DNA of 64,000 nucleotides from Methanoregula sp. (GTDB taxonomy: Archaea > Halobacteriota > Methanomicrobia > Methanomicrobiales > Methanospirillaceae). A model generated the notes under the pieces. It searched no databases. It was given only the letters and a program-made list of their open reading frames with translations, and was not told the DNA's origin. Positions 42,550 through 51,939 of the stretch are shown here, one piece after another. Location of the stretch: contig PMDE01000064.1 of the NCBI GenBank assembly GCA_003154335.1, positions 18,308 to 82,307 on the forward strand, read 5' to 3'. The translations under genes were made by a program, and so were the position numbers. Position 1 is the stretch's first letter, and each line of letters opens with the position of its first letter.

Positions 42550-43334
42550 TGACTTTTCCCGGACTTTGGTTTTTTGACGAGTTTGCCCTCGCCACCTGAT
42601 TTCTCCATGACCGCTATCGCTGCATTTGCAGCTTTTTCAATTGCTTTTTCAGCTTTTTTATAATCGGGAGCAGTCACTTTAATCCGGTAGGTAGGTGCCC
42701 CAAGATACAGGAGCTCAATGTCCACCCCGGCAATTTTTGGTTCCGCACTTTTCAATGCTTTCTTTATTACGGATATCCCGTCAGGTAACGTTGAAGTGAG
42801 GTAAAGATGCCCGGTTACCTCGACTTTTGGAACCTTCACGTTCTCCTGGGCTACATGAAGGAGTGTATCGGCAACTTTTTTTGAGAGGCCAAGTTTTTTA
42901 AGGGTTGTTTCACTGTCTATCACCAGATCTTCGAAAACTGGATAGAATGCCCCGTATTTACTGAAAATCTCATTTTCAAGGACAGGGACAGATTCACCGG
43001 TCTGTTCAGCAACAAAACCCAACCATTTCTGGGCTTTGCTTTCGTTCTTCCACTCGCGAATCTTTTCCCGGCGCTGGTGTTCGTTGACATCTTTTAAGGA
43101 AAGATCAATATGCCCGCGGGTTCTGTCAACATTAAGAACCTTGCAGACAATTTTTTGTCCTTCCCGTATGTGATCCCGGATGTACTTAATCCAGCCTGTT
43201 GCGATTTCGGAGATGGGAATAAGCCCCTGACGACCACCATACTCATCCAGCGATACGAAGGCTACAAAATCCTTCACATTCTGTACAGTGCAGACAACCA
43301 GTTCCGATTCCTGCGGCCATTCTCTGTCCAGCAT
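42546..43334 (-). CDS. Translation initiation factor aIF2 alpha
   Basis: The 262-residue protein is full length: S1 domain at about 10-85 ([31 protein letters not shown]), a helical domain and an alpha/beta C-terminal domain ([15 protein letters not shown]). It binds initiator tRNA and mRNA with the gamma subunit. I use ATG 43334 because the archaeal family begins with x-DREWP. GTG 43346, overlapping the S27e stop, is in frame too. Confidence 0.95.
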   Translation of the reverse strand: MLDREWPQESELVVCTVQNVKDFVAFVSLDEYGGRQGLIPISEIATGWIKYIRDHIREGQKIVCKVLNVDRTRGHIDLSLKDVNEHQRREKIREWKNESKAQKWLGFVAEQTGESVPVLENEIFSKYGAFYPVFEDLVIDSETTLKKLGLSKKVADTLLHVAQENVKVPKVEVTGHLYLTSTLPDGISVIKKALKSAEPKIAGVDIELLYLGAPTYRIKVTAPDYKKAEKAIEKAANAAIAVMEKSGGEGKLVKKPKSGKSQ

Positions 43335-43342
43335 GGGAAGTA

Positions 43343-43531
43343 TCACGTAAGCTCAGCGATAATTTCGGCTTTAATACTTGCCTTTCCCCCGGTAGGGGTT
43401 GCAAGGTCATGCCCGCAGACGACACATTTCACAATAGTGCTTGCTTTTTCAAATATCGTCTGCTCATTCTCACAATCAGGACATTTAACCTTGAAAAATT
43501 TACTCCGGTTTTCCCGAATCTCTCGTACCAT
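43343..43531 (-). CDS. rps27e: Ribosomal protein S27e
   Basis: This is a 62-residue zinc-ribbon protein with KCPDC at 16-20 and KCVVCG at 35-40. Family features include FFKVKCPDCENEQTIF and GG near 48. It is a small-subunit protein, located in the standard order between L44e and aIF2-alpha. Confidence 0.96.
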   Translation of the reverse strand: MVREIRENRSKFFKVKCPDCENEQTIFEKASTIVKCVVCGHDLATPTGGKASIKAEIIAELT

Positions 43532-43538
43532 TTTGCGC

Positions 43539-43817
43539 TCACTCCGTCAACTCAAATTTCGCGACCCGGTAACCTTTGCGCAGATGTGCCTTTCCGCAGG
43601 TAATACAGCGGTAGCGGACATTTATTTTTTTCGTTGGCTTGTCGCCTCCGGGCACTTTTGAGAATTTTCCCATGTTACCTACTTTTCCTCTGCGTGCCTT
43701 CTGGCGGTCAATCCAGTGCAGGCCGGTTGTCTTGCCTTTCTTTACCTTCTCGACCTCGTGCATCTGATGATTTCTGCAGTGAGGACAATAGGTGTTAAAT
43801 TTTGCTGGCATTTTCAT
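43539..43817 (-). CDS. rpl44e: Ribosomal protein L44e
   Basis: The 92-residue protein begins with [32 protein letters not shown] and ends [21 protein letters not shown]. It has two zinc cysteine pairs and a very basic middle. It is the large-subunit protein near the E site. The spacing of seven bases before S27e signals a common operon. Confidence 0.96.
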   Translation of the reverse strand: MKMPAKFNTYCPHCRNHQMHEVEKVKKGKTTGLHWIDRQKARRGKVGNMGKFSKVPGGDKPTKKINVRYRCITCGKAHLRKGYRVAKFELTE

Positions 43818-43856
43818 AAAATTTTCACCGATAAATTCGAATACAGAATACCAATA

Positions 43857-44528
43857 TTATTTACAAAGATTCATATTTAAGACTATGTTGCGTTCACTTA
43901 ATACCGCAGCATTCCTTTCAGGAAGCGTCAATATATCTCCTTTTGAGAGAGTATAAATCCTCCCATCAATTCCCATGAAAGATTCCATATCTTCGAGAAC
44001 CCGAACGAGGGCGCAAGGAGATGAGAGGGGCAAATCTCCTTTTTGTGATTCTGGCGGGACTGTTATGTTTTCCTCCTCGATATCCGCTCCCGAGTCTGCC
44101 GATTCATCAATTACTGCGACCAGGAACGGGGAGTGCTGAACGGGGACAATAGTGTGTAACAGGTTACCTTTACATTGTTCAATACTGACCGTAACCGTAT
44201 CGAACATCTCTTTCTCAGAAGGCACCATCCGCTTGACTTCTTCGCGGTCATAATAATTATCTTCCGCATGCATAACGGTAAGCGCAAGAATCTTGCGTGA
44301 GCGTATTGAAAAAAGCTCTCGCAATGTCTCTTTTATCGCCAGCGTCTCTTCGATGAGGGAACGTGCTTCATCAGAGAGAGGATCCTCAAGCGCGTAGACC
44401 TTACTGATAAGAGAGGCAAGGTTCAGATACCCTCGATCGAACAGATCCGGTGCTATTGCAGTAAGCCTTCCCGTTTCCCGTTCTGACAGCAGGATGCTGC
44501 GGAGATCGTCAAGCCCGATTGATCCCAT
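43857..44528 (-). CDS. GINS subunit (Gins51-like)
   Basis: The 223-residue protein has an N-terminal A-domain rich in helices (LDDLRSILLSERETGRL) and a C-terminal small B-domain (ALVRVLEDMESFMGIDGRIYTLSKGDILTLPERNAAVLSERNI) with the YxLxxGDxxxLP motif of GINS. An acidic linker of about 35 residues lies between. GINS binds MCM and Cdc45-like nucleases at the fork. It is 12 bases after priS, a conserved archaeal pair. Confidence 0.9.
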   Translation of the reverse strand: MGSIGLDDLRSILLSERETGRLTAIAPDLFDRGYLNLASLISKVYALEDPLSDEARSLIEETLAIKETLRELFSIRSRKILALTVMHAEDNYYDREEVKRMVPSEKEMFDTVTVSIEQCKGNLLHTIVPVQHSPFLVAVIDESADSGADIEEENITVPPESQKGDLPLSSPCALVRVLEDMESFMGIDGRIYTLSKGDILTLPERNAAVLSERNIVLNMNLCK

Positions 44529-44540
44529 ACGTTTCCTCTG

Positions 44541-45671
44541 CTAAGAAATTTCTGCCATCCCACGGCAGCAGAGGAATACAGCTACCGCTTCTGGTACTGT
44601 AGTGATACCTTTTCCGAGTTCATAATTACTTCCCATCATTGGCATCGTTACCGGACAGACGGCATTAATTTTTACGTCGCGCATTGAAAAAACAACCGCA
44701 TCAACAAGTGGTTCAAAATCGGGCAAATCACGGAGTTCAAGCCTCTGAACACGCATACCGCTCCCGCCATGCAGTGAAGTTGGCATTCGGATAAGACGTT
44801 TTATATCAGTTGTGACAGGTTCATCTGCGAGAGCAGCCCGGGTGAGGAGTCGTTTTTTAAATTCCCCTTCCTGCTCGGAAAGAACTGAATGCAGCACACG
44901 GTTCTTTAACAGTATACTCGTTGGATGATGTTCTGCCTCCGCAATAATTTCGGTCTGGTTTTTCAGAAATGATGTTGCCGAATCCTTTCCAATTCCCTCT
45001 ATTCCCGTAAGGTGCGCAATTGCTTCTGCTTCATTAAGGGAACTCACCCAACGGATATATTCTACAAGCGTTTCGCGGTACCGTATCTGCCAGCCGGGAG
45101 AAACGGGGTTTCTTCCAGAAAGCATTAATGCCGGGTCAATTCCGATACCACAGACATAATCAATCAGCTCCCTGCGTTCTGCACTTCCCCAACCACGAAA
45201 CGCAATATCTTTGATGTGAACATGATATCCACGACCACCGGAAAAGACGAGTTCAATGGTTTTGGGATTCATCCCAAATTCCTCAATGAGCATCAACATG
45301 AGCTTCTCAGTTTCCTCTTTCACTCTTACCAGCATCTGGTCATAGGGTCCCCGTACAATGTGGTCTGCGTCAAGATCGAAAATAAGATCTGCACCGCACC
45401 AGCCTTTTTCTGCCATAGTCCCGGCATCAGGTTTTTCATAATACGCCGTTGAGTAATAGGAATGCCTTGGTACAAGGTTTTTAATAAACTGAAAAAGCTC
45501 TTCCTTACCGGAAAAACCTATATGCCGCCGCATATTGAGAACAGATGAACCGGGATTGAACATAACAAAGCCCCATTCACGCTGCTCAAGTGATGAAGGC
45601 GCTACAAGAACATTTTTTTTGTAATAATCAGTGAACCGCTGTCGGAGAAATTCGGTTGTTGCCGGGTTCAT
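44541..45671 (-). CDS. priS: DNA primase small subunit
   Basis: The 376-residue protein is the catalytic subunit. Visible are LIFDLDADHIV (metal-binding DxD), SGGRGYHVHI near 170, and GIDPALM. PriS with PriL makes RNA/DNA primers. It overlaps elp3 as ATGA and lies before the GINS gene. Codon use is like its neighbours and nothing is missing. Confidence 0.95.
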   Translation of the reverse strand: MNPATTEFLRQRFTDYYKKNVLVAPSSLEQREWGFVMFNPGSSVLNMRRHIGFSGKEELFQFIKNLVPRHSYYSTAYYEKPDAGTMAEKGWCGADLIFDLDADHIVRGPYDQMLVRVKEETEKLMLMLIEEFGMNPKTIELVFSGGRGYHVHIKDIAFRGWGSAERRELIDYVCGIGIDPALMLSGRNPVSPGWQIRYRETLVEYIRWVSSLNEAEAIAHLTGIEGIGKDSATSFLKNQTEIIAEAEHHPTSILLKNRVLHSVLSEQEGEFKKRLLTRAALADEPVTTDIKRLIRMPTSLHGGSGMRVQRLELRDLPDFEPLVDAVVFSMRDVKINAVCPVTMPMMGSNYELGKGITTVPEAVAVFLCCRGMAEIS

Positions 45672-47245
45672 TTCAGATCCTTAATCATATAGGGCCCTCT
45701 GCGTTCATATCCCATTCTACGGTAATAGGGACGGACTCCTATACCGCTCATAATAGCCAATCTTGGTAAGCCTTCATCAAGAGCGATCTCTTCTGCACGG
45801 GCAATAAGCACCTTTCCGAAACTCCTGTGCTGCCATTCATCAGAATCAGCTTCTTTTCCGACCGGGACAAGACTCCCGTACACGTGAAGCTCCCGAAGGA
45901 TTGCCGCATTTTCGAGTTCTGTCCTGTATGCACAAAATGGTATCCGAAGCCGGCTGAACCCGATTAACGAATCTTCAGAAACTGCTGAGATAAAGTGCTC
46001 TTTTCCCCCGCAGCACTCATACTTCAATAACTTTATTTCTGATTCTGCAAGCGAAGGCAGTCTGCCAATTTCCCGGCACCGTATGCAGCGACAACGTCTT
46101 CCTTCTGACTTCAGCCGGTTCTGGGCGAGCTGGCGGAAATTGGAGTGGCGGGAGCCGGCAATTATCAGTTTCGCCGGAATATCCCGCTGAACCCGCTGGA
46201 GACGGGTATACTCGGGGATAAGCGATTTTGCATAAGCAACAAGATCGATCATGTCCTCCTCGTTATAGGGCATATATGCGCCACGTCTCCAGTGTTCTTC
46301 AATTTCTGAACCCGGAGTGACAAGGGTAGGATAAATTTTTAGAAAATCAGGCATGAAGCGAGGATCGGAAAAAATTGTCTCAAACATCTTTTTATCTTGT
46401 TCAATTGATGACCCGGGGAGATTTGGCATCAGATGAAACCCCACTTTCATACCAGCATCACGGAGAAGTGTGTTGGCTTCAACGGAGTCTGCAACCGTGC
46501 ACCCACGCCGGTTATAGGACAGTATATCATCATTGACATGCTGTACGCCAAGTTCCACTTTGGTAACACCGAGGTTCAGCATGCGGTCAATATGTTCACG
46601 GCGGCACCAGTCAGGTCGGGTTTCAAATGTTATAGCCACGCAGCGGACAGCTGAGGTCTCATTTTCTGTCGGAATGGCTTCATCACACGGTAATTCCACC
46701 GATGCTGCACCTCCCGGGTAGTCATTCATGGATTGTATGCAGCGCGTCACAAAATGTTCCTGATATTCCGGTGTTCGTGCTGTCATAGTACCTCCCATCA
46801 CGATAAGCTCCACTTTGTCCACACGGTGCCCAAGGAGTTCAAATTGTTCGAGCCGGGCATGCACCTGAGTAAACGGGTCATAGGAATGCTCCCGGGCACG
46901 CAAAGCCGCCGGCTCTTCTCCCGTGTAGCTTTGAGGAGATTTGAACGGGTGATCTGGTCCTCCGGGACATGGCAGACATTTTCCATGAGGGCAGGAAAAT
47001 GGCGACGTCATCACTGCGACGGGAGCTACACCGGACAGCGTCCGCGTGGGTTTAACCAAGAGTATTTTCCTCAGAGTTTCCCGCTCTTCCGGAAAAGCGC
47101 ACGCAAGGATTGCTGAATTTTTCGGAACTGCGGTTAACCGATACTTCCGACAAATATCGATCTTTACCGCTACAACCCTCTCATCACCGGGCTCAAAGAA
47201 GAGAATGCGGGAGATCATTTCCCGTAACGCCAGCGCCTCATCCAT
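45668..47245 (-). CDS. elp3: Elp3 tRNA-modification enzyme (radical SAM plus GNAT domain)
   Basis: The 525-residue protein has the radical SAM cluster motif CPHGKCLPCPGG near 88-99 and the segments KVELIVMGGTMTARTPEYQ, TRPDWCRREHIDRML and VELGVQHV. A C-terminal acetyltransferase domain (LRELHVYGSLVPVG, GLPRLAIMSGIGVRPYYRRMGYERRGPYM) follows. It adds carboxymethyl groups to U34 of tRNA. It is the upstream gene of priS and overlaps its start. Confidence 0.95.
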   Translation of the reverse strand: MDEALALREMISRILFFEPGDERVVAVKIDICRKYRLTAVPKNSAILACAFPEERETLRKILLVKPTRTLSGVAPVAVMTSPFSCPHGKCLPCPGGPDHPFKSPQSYTGEEPAALRAREHSYDPFTQVHARLEQFELLGHRVDKVELIVMGGTMTARTPEYQEHFVTRCIQSMNDYPGGAASVELPCDEAIPTENETSAVRCVAITFETRPDWCRREHIDRMLNLGVTKVELGVQHVNDDILSYNRRGCTVADSVEANTLLRDAGMKVGFHLMPNLPGSSIEQDKKMFETIFSDPRFMPDFLKIYPTLVTPGSEIEEHWRRGAYMPYNEEDMIDLVAYAKSLIPEYTRLQRVQRDIPAKLIIAGSRHSNFRQLAQNRLKSEGRRCRCIRCREIGRLPSLAESEIKLLKYECCGGKEHFISAVSEDSLIGFSRLRIPFCAYRTELENAAILRELHVYGSLVPVGKEADSDEWQHRSFGKVLIARAEEIALDEGLPRLAIMSGIGVRPYYRRMGYERRGPYMIKDLK

Positions 47246-47250
47246 GACTT

Positions 47251-47517
47251 TTAATGTTCGGCCGCAACTTTAGTGGATGCAGTCTCTGAAGAATAGGTCG
47301 CCACAGGAATACGATGTCCGTGGATATGGTTAACAATCTCATCACCAAGGGTGAGAAGAGCATCTTTGTGAGCTTTTTTGTCTTTATGTATATGGACAGG
47401 TGAAATTTCAAGAGAATTATAACGTTCGGTCTGAATATCTTCGTTGGTGACGCCTTCGTAGTACTTCTTTATGTGAATCATTAACATGTGTAAATGCAGC
47501 AATTCTTCCTTTTGCAC
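47251..47517 (-). CDS. UPF0058-family protein
   Basis: This is an 88-residue helical protein (MQKEELLHLHMLMIHIKKYYEG) with several histidines and the conserved PVHIHKDKKAHKDALL segment. I recognise the family as the small archaeal group UPF0058. It is five bases upstream of elp3 and may be co-transcribed. The function is unknown. Confidence 0.85.
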   Translation of the reverse strand: MQKEELLHLHMLMIHIKKYYEGVTNEDIQTERYNSLEISPVHIHKDKKAHKDALLTLGDEIVNHIHGHRIPVATYSSETASTKVAAEH

Positions 47518-47593
47518 ACTATCACCTTCTGCAAGCTGATTCTATTTCCTGTGATACACATATACCTTTTTGGTGAGATTTATAACAGGAAAG

Positions 47594-48472
47594 ATGCGGG
47601 CTACCGGATCGCTCATTGGGCTGGCAATTGGGGATGCGTTGGGTGCGCCCCTTGAAGGATCTGCCCAACCTGATTCGTGGGTGACTGAAATGCTTCCCGG
47701 AGGGCGGCATTTCCGGAAAAAAGGCCAGATTACGGACGACACTTTGCAGGCAATAGCAATTGCAGAATCGCTGGTCAACTGCGGGGAGTTTAACCAAAAA
47801 GACCTTATATCCCGTTTATTTTCCGGGTACGAAAAGCGTCCGGAATGGTATGGTCCGACATCTTCTGCATTTTTTGAAATGATCAAAAAAGGCACCCTGC
47901 CGCACCGGGCCGCAATTCTCGTGCACAAAAAAAATCTGGGTAGCCGGAGCAACGGCAGTGTGATGCGGGGCTTTCCTCTCGGGATCTTCTACCCGGCCCC
48001 GGAGGTTTATTCGGTCAGCCTCGAATGTTCGAAGCTGACCCATCACGATCCGGTCGCCGGCCACTGTTCAGGATTCCTGAACACAATGGTCAGCGATATG
48101 TGCCGGGGGGCTTCCCGAACCGCTGCGTTTCGTCATGCACGCTCGCTCTGTTCTCATCCGGAAGTGCATGCAGTGCTCGGTAATTATGATCATTATGATC
48201 TGGAACCTTCCTTAGATTCCGTGCTCTGTTCACATGCAGCCCTGTACTGTTTCATGAGTACTTGCACATTTGAGAGCGCGGTTCTGTCCGCTATTAACTT
48301 AGGCGGTGATGCAGATACAGTGGGGGCATGCACCGGGGCGATGGCAGGTGCTTATTGGGGACTGGATGCTACTCCCAAACGCTGGGGGAGGGAACTGGAG
48401 GGATATGATGAGCTGGTGAAACTGGCGGAGCGGGTGTGGGTGATGAGAAAGGATAGAGCCCGGAGCAGATAG
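47594..48472 (+). CDS. ADP-ribosylglycohydrolase family protein
   Basis: The 292-residue protein has ITDDTLQAIAIAESL (first Mg-binding acidic pair) near 45 and GGDADTVGACTGAMAGAYWGL near 230 (second), which together bind two metals. Members remove ADP-ribose from proteins or other targets. I use ATG 47594 with AGGA upstream. A TTG at 47570 would add eight residues. The gene is divergent from UPF0058. No ADP-ribosyltransferase is in the window, so the substrate is open. Confidence 0.9.
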   Translation: MRATGSLIGLAIGDALGAPLEGSAQPDSWVTEMLPGGRHFRKKGQITDDTLQAIAIAESLVNCGEFNQKDLISRLFSGYEKRPEWYGPTSSAFFEMIKKGTLPHRAAILVHKKNLGSRSNGSVMRGFPLGIFYPAPEVYSVSLECSKLTHHDPVAGHCSGFLNTMVSDMCRGASRTAAFRHARSLCSHPEVHAVLGNYDHYDLEPSLDSVLCSHAALYCFMSTCTFESAVLSAINLGGDADTVGACTGAMAGAYWGLDATPKRWGRELEGYDELVKLAERVWVMRKDRARSR

Positions 48473-48851
48473 TATCTCCATTTACAAATGTGAGAGACGG
48501 TTCTATATGGAATAAACAGTCGGAAAAACAGCGAAAATATTTTTCATTCACCCAACGTACAGAGAAGGTATCCACAGTATCTTCCGGTTTTATGCTGAAA
48601 ACAACAATACTCGCAACACCTGAAAATTTTTCATCGAATGGGCCACGAAAAGGGAAATTGGCAACGAAATTGTCTTCGGACAAGGAATCCAGGGTTAGCC
48701 TCTCCTTCTCTTTTATGTTGTGTATTCGAGAGCGAGGAGAATTTTGCCTGCTGTCGATGAAATCCACGACTCCTTTTTTAATTGGTCAGAAGTTTTCCCG
48801 CGATCTCCCCTGAATATTGATATGATATATGCAATGAACTAAGAGGAAAGA
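48473..48851. other. Intergenic region, no gene recognised
   Basis: Open frames on both strands (48490-48813 plus, 48369-48767 minus) lack ribosome sites and recognisable domains, and their overlap on both strands argues for chance. Little else is seen. Confidence 0.4.
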
Positions 48852-48959
48852 ATGATCCCGGGCAATTTGGCGAGACTATCTCCGCGAGCTACCCCTCAGA
48901 GTATGTTTCCGGCATTTCGACGTATCAGGGATCATCATAGGGTGTCGGGGGGTTTCTGA
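48852..48959 (+). CDS. Possible 35-residue basic small protein
   Basis: The peptide begins MIPGNLARLSPRA and is rich in Arg and His. GAGGAAAG is directly upstream with good spacing, and GATATGATATATG at 48818-48830 could be a TATA box. The GC is higher than in the surrounding gap. There is no homologue that I know, so it may equally be chance. Confidence 0.25.
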   Translation: MIPGNLARLSPRATPQSMFPAFRRIRDHHRVSGGF

Positions 48960-48968
48960 TAGAGAAAT

Positions 48969-49415
48969 TTACGCTGGCCTGATCTCCACCATTTTCAGTG
49001 CCCGACCCTTTTCGCAGATATCAGAAGCATTTCCCAGCACTTCGGAAACAATGTATTTCTCTCCATTAACAATGCCGTCAGGACGACAAAGGGGATAACT
49101 CCGGCATTCGTCCCGGTTGCATGAGAGTTCAAGTCTGATCTTGGAATTTACCATTGCCATTTCAGCATTGATAAGGGCGGTGATCGGTGCCTCCATCACC
49201 TCCACAGCGGTTGCACTATCGAGATGGACTGTGCATTCATGATGGGTTGTCCTCACTGAAACGATGCGGTATTTTCTTCCTGCCAGTAGATTATTGCACG
49301 TTTTTTTTACTTTACAGGAATCGCAACCGGCAACTTCTCCTTCATAGATGAATTCAATCCCTTCTTTAGCCATCATTGTGCCGATAAGGGTTACTTTTGT
49401 TTTTGAATCTGCCAT
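48969..49415 (-). CDS. UPF0179-family protein
   Basis: The 148-residue protein has conserved cysteines in GCDSCKVKKTCNNLLAGRKYRI near 30-50 and CNRDECRSYPLC near 100-112, suggesting a metal cluster or zinc site. I recognise the archaeal family UPF0179, of unknown function. GAGG lies nine bases before the ATG. It is 13 bases after egsA on the same strand. Confidence 0.85.
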   Translation of the reverse strand: MADSKTKVTLIGTMMAKEGIEFIYEGEVAGCDSCKVKKTCNNLLAGRKYRIVSVRTTHHECTVHLDSATAVEVMEAPITALINAEMAMVNSKIRLELSCNRDECRSYPLCRPDGIVNGEKYIVSEVLGNASDICEKGRALKMVEIRPA

Positions 49416-49428
49416 TCGATTTTCCTCT

Positions 49429-50517
49429 TCATTCCGAATAGAGTATATGCACGAGGTTCTGAGCTGATTCGCGTGTCAGCCCCATATCGAATATTGTAAA
49501 GCGTTCCGGACGGATAGTCTTTGCGAGGAGAAGCGCATCAACTGCTACGGCATCATCTATCCCGACCTCCGCAGGAGTAACAGGCGCACCTATACTTTTT
49601 AGTGAGGTGCGTATGCTTCTCCAGTCACCACCATGAAGGTACATGGAGATGATAGTCCCGATCCCGCAACTCTCGCCATGGAGTGCCTTGCCCGGCGCTA
49701 GTTTGTCAAGTGCATGGGAGAATTTATGCTCACCTCCACTTGCCGGCCGCGATGAGCCTGCAATACTCATTGCAACCCCACTGGATACAAGCGCTTTTGT
49801 GACGAACCAAGCAGACTGTTCCTGATGTGGTTTGATTAGGTGGGCATTTTTTACCAGGATCTCAGCTGTCATTCTGGAGAGCGCTATCGCGTACTCACTC
49901 AGGGGCTCACCTTTGACCCTGTGGGCAAGCTCCCAGTCGAGGATTGCAGTATAATTGGAGATTACGTCTGCACACCCTGCTGCCAGGAGCCGGTGAGGAG
50001 CTGAAGCGATAATGCCTGTATCTGCAACAATAGCGATGGGGGGTTGGGCATCAAGTGACGCATGACCCTCAACGGTAGGTACTGATGCCCGTGATGATGC
50101 AATACCATCATGCGATGCGGCCGTTGGGATGGAAATAAACTGGAGATCGAGGTTGAAGGAAACTATCTTTGCAGTATCGATAACCCGACCCCCTCCGATA
50201 CCAATAACAAAATCCATGCCGGAAGCAGCTTTTTGCGCCTTTTTAATTATTGAAACGCTAATATCTTCGGCAATGAAAGGTTTTACGCAATAGTCTTTGC
50301 TGAGAATTTCACAAACTTTGTGACCCGCAATATTCATTGTTCCTTTACCGGATATCAGCAGCGCAGACTTACCGAGTTTAAGATCTTCGCAAACAGAGGG
50401 GATCTGCTCAAACACGTCATGGCCGATAACAACATCACGTGGCAGCTGCATCCACTTGGACTTGTCGAATATCTTTGGTTTGAGTAATTTTATTGCATCT
50501 GCGCTCATTCTGATCAT
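49429..50517 (-). CDS. egsA: sn-glycerol-1-phosphate dehydrogenase
   Basis: The 362-residue protein has the nucleotide motif VIGIGGGRVIDTAKI near 100-115, SIPTAASHDGIASSRAS near 135 and the zinc-binding histidines in GGEHKFSHALD and HGESCGIGT. It reduces dihydroxyacetone phosphate to sn-glycerol-1-phosphate, which fixes the archaeal lipid stereochemistry. ATG 50517 or ATG 50508 may start it. The former leaves only two bases to the divergent DUF63 start. Confidence 0.95.
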   Translation of the reverse strand: MIRMSADAIKLLKPKIFDKSKWMQLPRDVVIGHDVFEQIPSVCEDLKLGKSALLISGKGTMNIAGHKVCEILSKDYCVKPFIAEDISVSIIKKAQKAASGMDFVIGIGGGRVIDTAKIVSFNLDLQFISIPTAASHDGIASSRASVPTVEGHASLDAQPPIAIVADTGIIASAPHRLLAAGCADVISNYTAILDWELAHRVKGEPLSEYAIALSRMTAEILVKNAHLIKPHQEQSAWFVTKALVSSGVAMSIAGSSRPASGGEHKFSHALDKLAPGKALHGESCGIGTIISMYLHGGDWRSIRTSLKSIGAPVTPAEVGIDDAVAVDALLLAKTIRPERFTIFDMGLTRESAQNLVHILYSE

Positions 50518-50519
50518 GG

Positions 50520-51368
50520 ATGATTAGTGATTTCATATACAAATACTACATCGATCCCATCCGGTACGAGCAACCATATAATATCGTCGAGACGCTCACG
50601 TATGCCGTTATTCTTGTAGCTGCTGTTTTTCTCATCTATCGCTGGTTTAAAAAATCTGATATCGCAATCGATGGTCCGTTTGTCCTTGCCACGATACCTT
50701 ATGTGATATTTGGCGGAGTACTGAGGGTTATCCAGGATACCCATATGATTCAGTCTGATATCCAGTTCCTGATTGTGACACCTTTCATATATTTTATAAT
50801 ATTTTTTTACACGATCAGTATTCTCATTATTTCACGATATCTGACAAAGCAGGGAATGTGGGGTAATTATCTCACATTGTATGCCGGGGCCGGTATCTTC
50901 TCAGTATTTTGCGTGTCACTGGTTCTTGTTGGATGGGGGATGACTCATGCTCATCTCGATCTTTTTGTCCTGGCTGTCATCCCCCTTATGGCAGTTACTG
51001 CAACCATTCTGGTCTGGAGCTTTATGAGGTATGTACTCAAATGGAAGTATGTTACTGATCCTCTTTATCTTACACTCCTTTTCGGCCAGCTGCTTGATGC
51101 AAGTGCAACGAGTTATGGTATTGACCTCCACCCGTCAATCCATTATATTGAACAGCATGTAGTAGGTTCAAGCCTGATTGAGATGACCCATACGGCATTT
51201 GTTATGTTCCCGTTAAAGCTGGTCGTGCTTTTCCCTGCAATCTATATTATGGAACAGTACCGGAAAGAGGCAAATCCTGCATTCTGGCATCTTGTTCTCC
51301 TTGCCATGATAGTAGTAGGTTTTGCTCCGGGAATCCGGGATATGACGCGGATGGTACTGTATGTCTAA
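50520..51368 (+). CDS. DUF63-family membrane protein
   Basis: The 282-residue protein has about seven membrane helices with the DUF63 features YEQPYNIVETLTYA, VFGGVLRVIQDTHM, GQLLDASATSYGID and GFAPGIRDMTRMVL. Conserved acidic and His residues (GIDLHPSIHYIEQH) suggest enzymatic or transport use. It is restricted to archaea as far as I know and its function is unknown. Overlap with the SpoIIM-like gene by eight bases suggests that both act together in the membrane. Confidence 0.88.
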   Translation: MISDFIYKYYIDPIRYEQPYNIVETLTYAVILVAAVFLIYRWFKKSDIAIDGPFVLATIPYVIFGGVLRVIQDTHMIQSDIQFLIVTPFIYFIIFFYTISILIISRYLTKQGMWGNYLTLYAGAGIFSVFCVSLVLVGWGMTHAHLDLFVLAVIPLMAVTATILVWSFMRYVLKWKYVTDPLYLTLLFGQLLDASATSYGIDLHPSIHYIEQHVVGSSLIEMTHTAFVMFPLKLVVLFPAIYIMEQYRKEANPAFWHLVLLAMIVVGFAPGIRDMTRMVLYV

Positions 51369-51927
51369 TTCTTCATTTACAAAAGCGGTCATTATTATTT
51401 TCCTTCTTTTTTGCGCTACTATCACGGTTGGCTGGGTCGTAACTATGCAAAATCCGTCATTTGGCGAAGATCTTATGAAAACCTTTGAAAAAGAGGTTGC
51501 AGATCAGATCAAAGGAAAAGATTCCCCGGAGATCTTTGTGAAACTTTTTTTCAACAATCTTGAGGCATGTCTCCTGTTATTCTTAGCGGGAGCATCTTTT
51601 GGCATCCTCACGATATTTATCATGAGCCTGAATGGTATCCTTATTGGAGCGATTATGGAGATCGTCAGCAAGGATCATCCCCTCATTTTTGTCGCTGCCG
51701 CAATTCTGCCTCATGGTATTTTCGAGATTCCTGCATTCATTCTGTCGGGTGCCTTGGGCATCATGCTCGCCCAGTCGCTTATATCAGAGTGGTACTACGG
51801 AACAGACACCGATGAAGATGCACGGAAATTCGCCCGGCTTTTTGTTATCTATGCCCTGCCACTCGTTGCAATTGCAGCGTTCGTCGAGGCTTTTATTACA
51901 CCAATTATCATACAATTAGTAGCTTAA
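51361..51927 (+). CDS. SpoIIM (DUF95) family membrane protein
   Basis: The 188-residue protein has an N-terminal helix, an acidic exposed segment, and then four to five membrane helices with the family motif NNLEACLLLFLAGASFGI and ILPHGIFEIPAFILSGALGI. In Bacillus, SpoIIM supports a peptidoglycan hydrolase complex. In archaea without murein the function is different and unknown. It overlaps DUF63 and is followed by proS 12 bases later. Confidence 0.88.
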   Translation: MSNSSFTKAVIIIFLLFCATITVGWVVTMQNPSFGEDLMKTFEKEVADQIKGKDSPEIFVKLFFNNLEACLLLFLAGASFGILTIFIMSLNGILIGAIMEIVSKDHPLIFVAAAILPHGIFEIPAFILSGALGIMLAQSLISEWYYGTDTDEDARKFARLFVIYALPLVAIAAFVEAFITPIIIQLVA

Positions 51928-51939
51928 AGGATCTGATTC

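Noticed and set aside
48369..48767. Minus-strand frame opposite the ADP-ribosylglycohydrolase end
   Set aside because: It is a shadow of the real gene in its first part and has no features beyond it.
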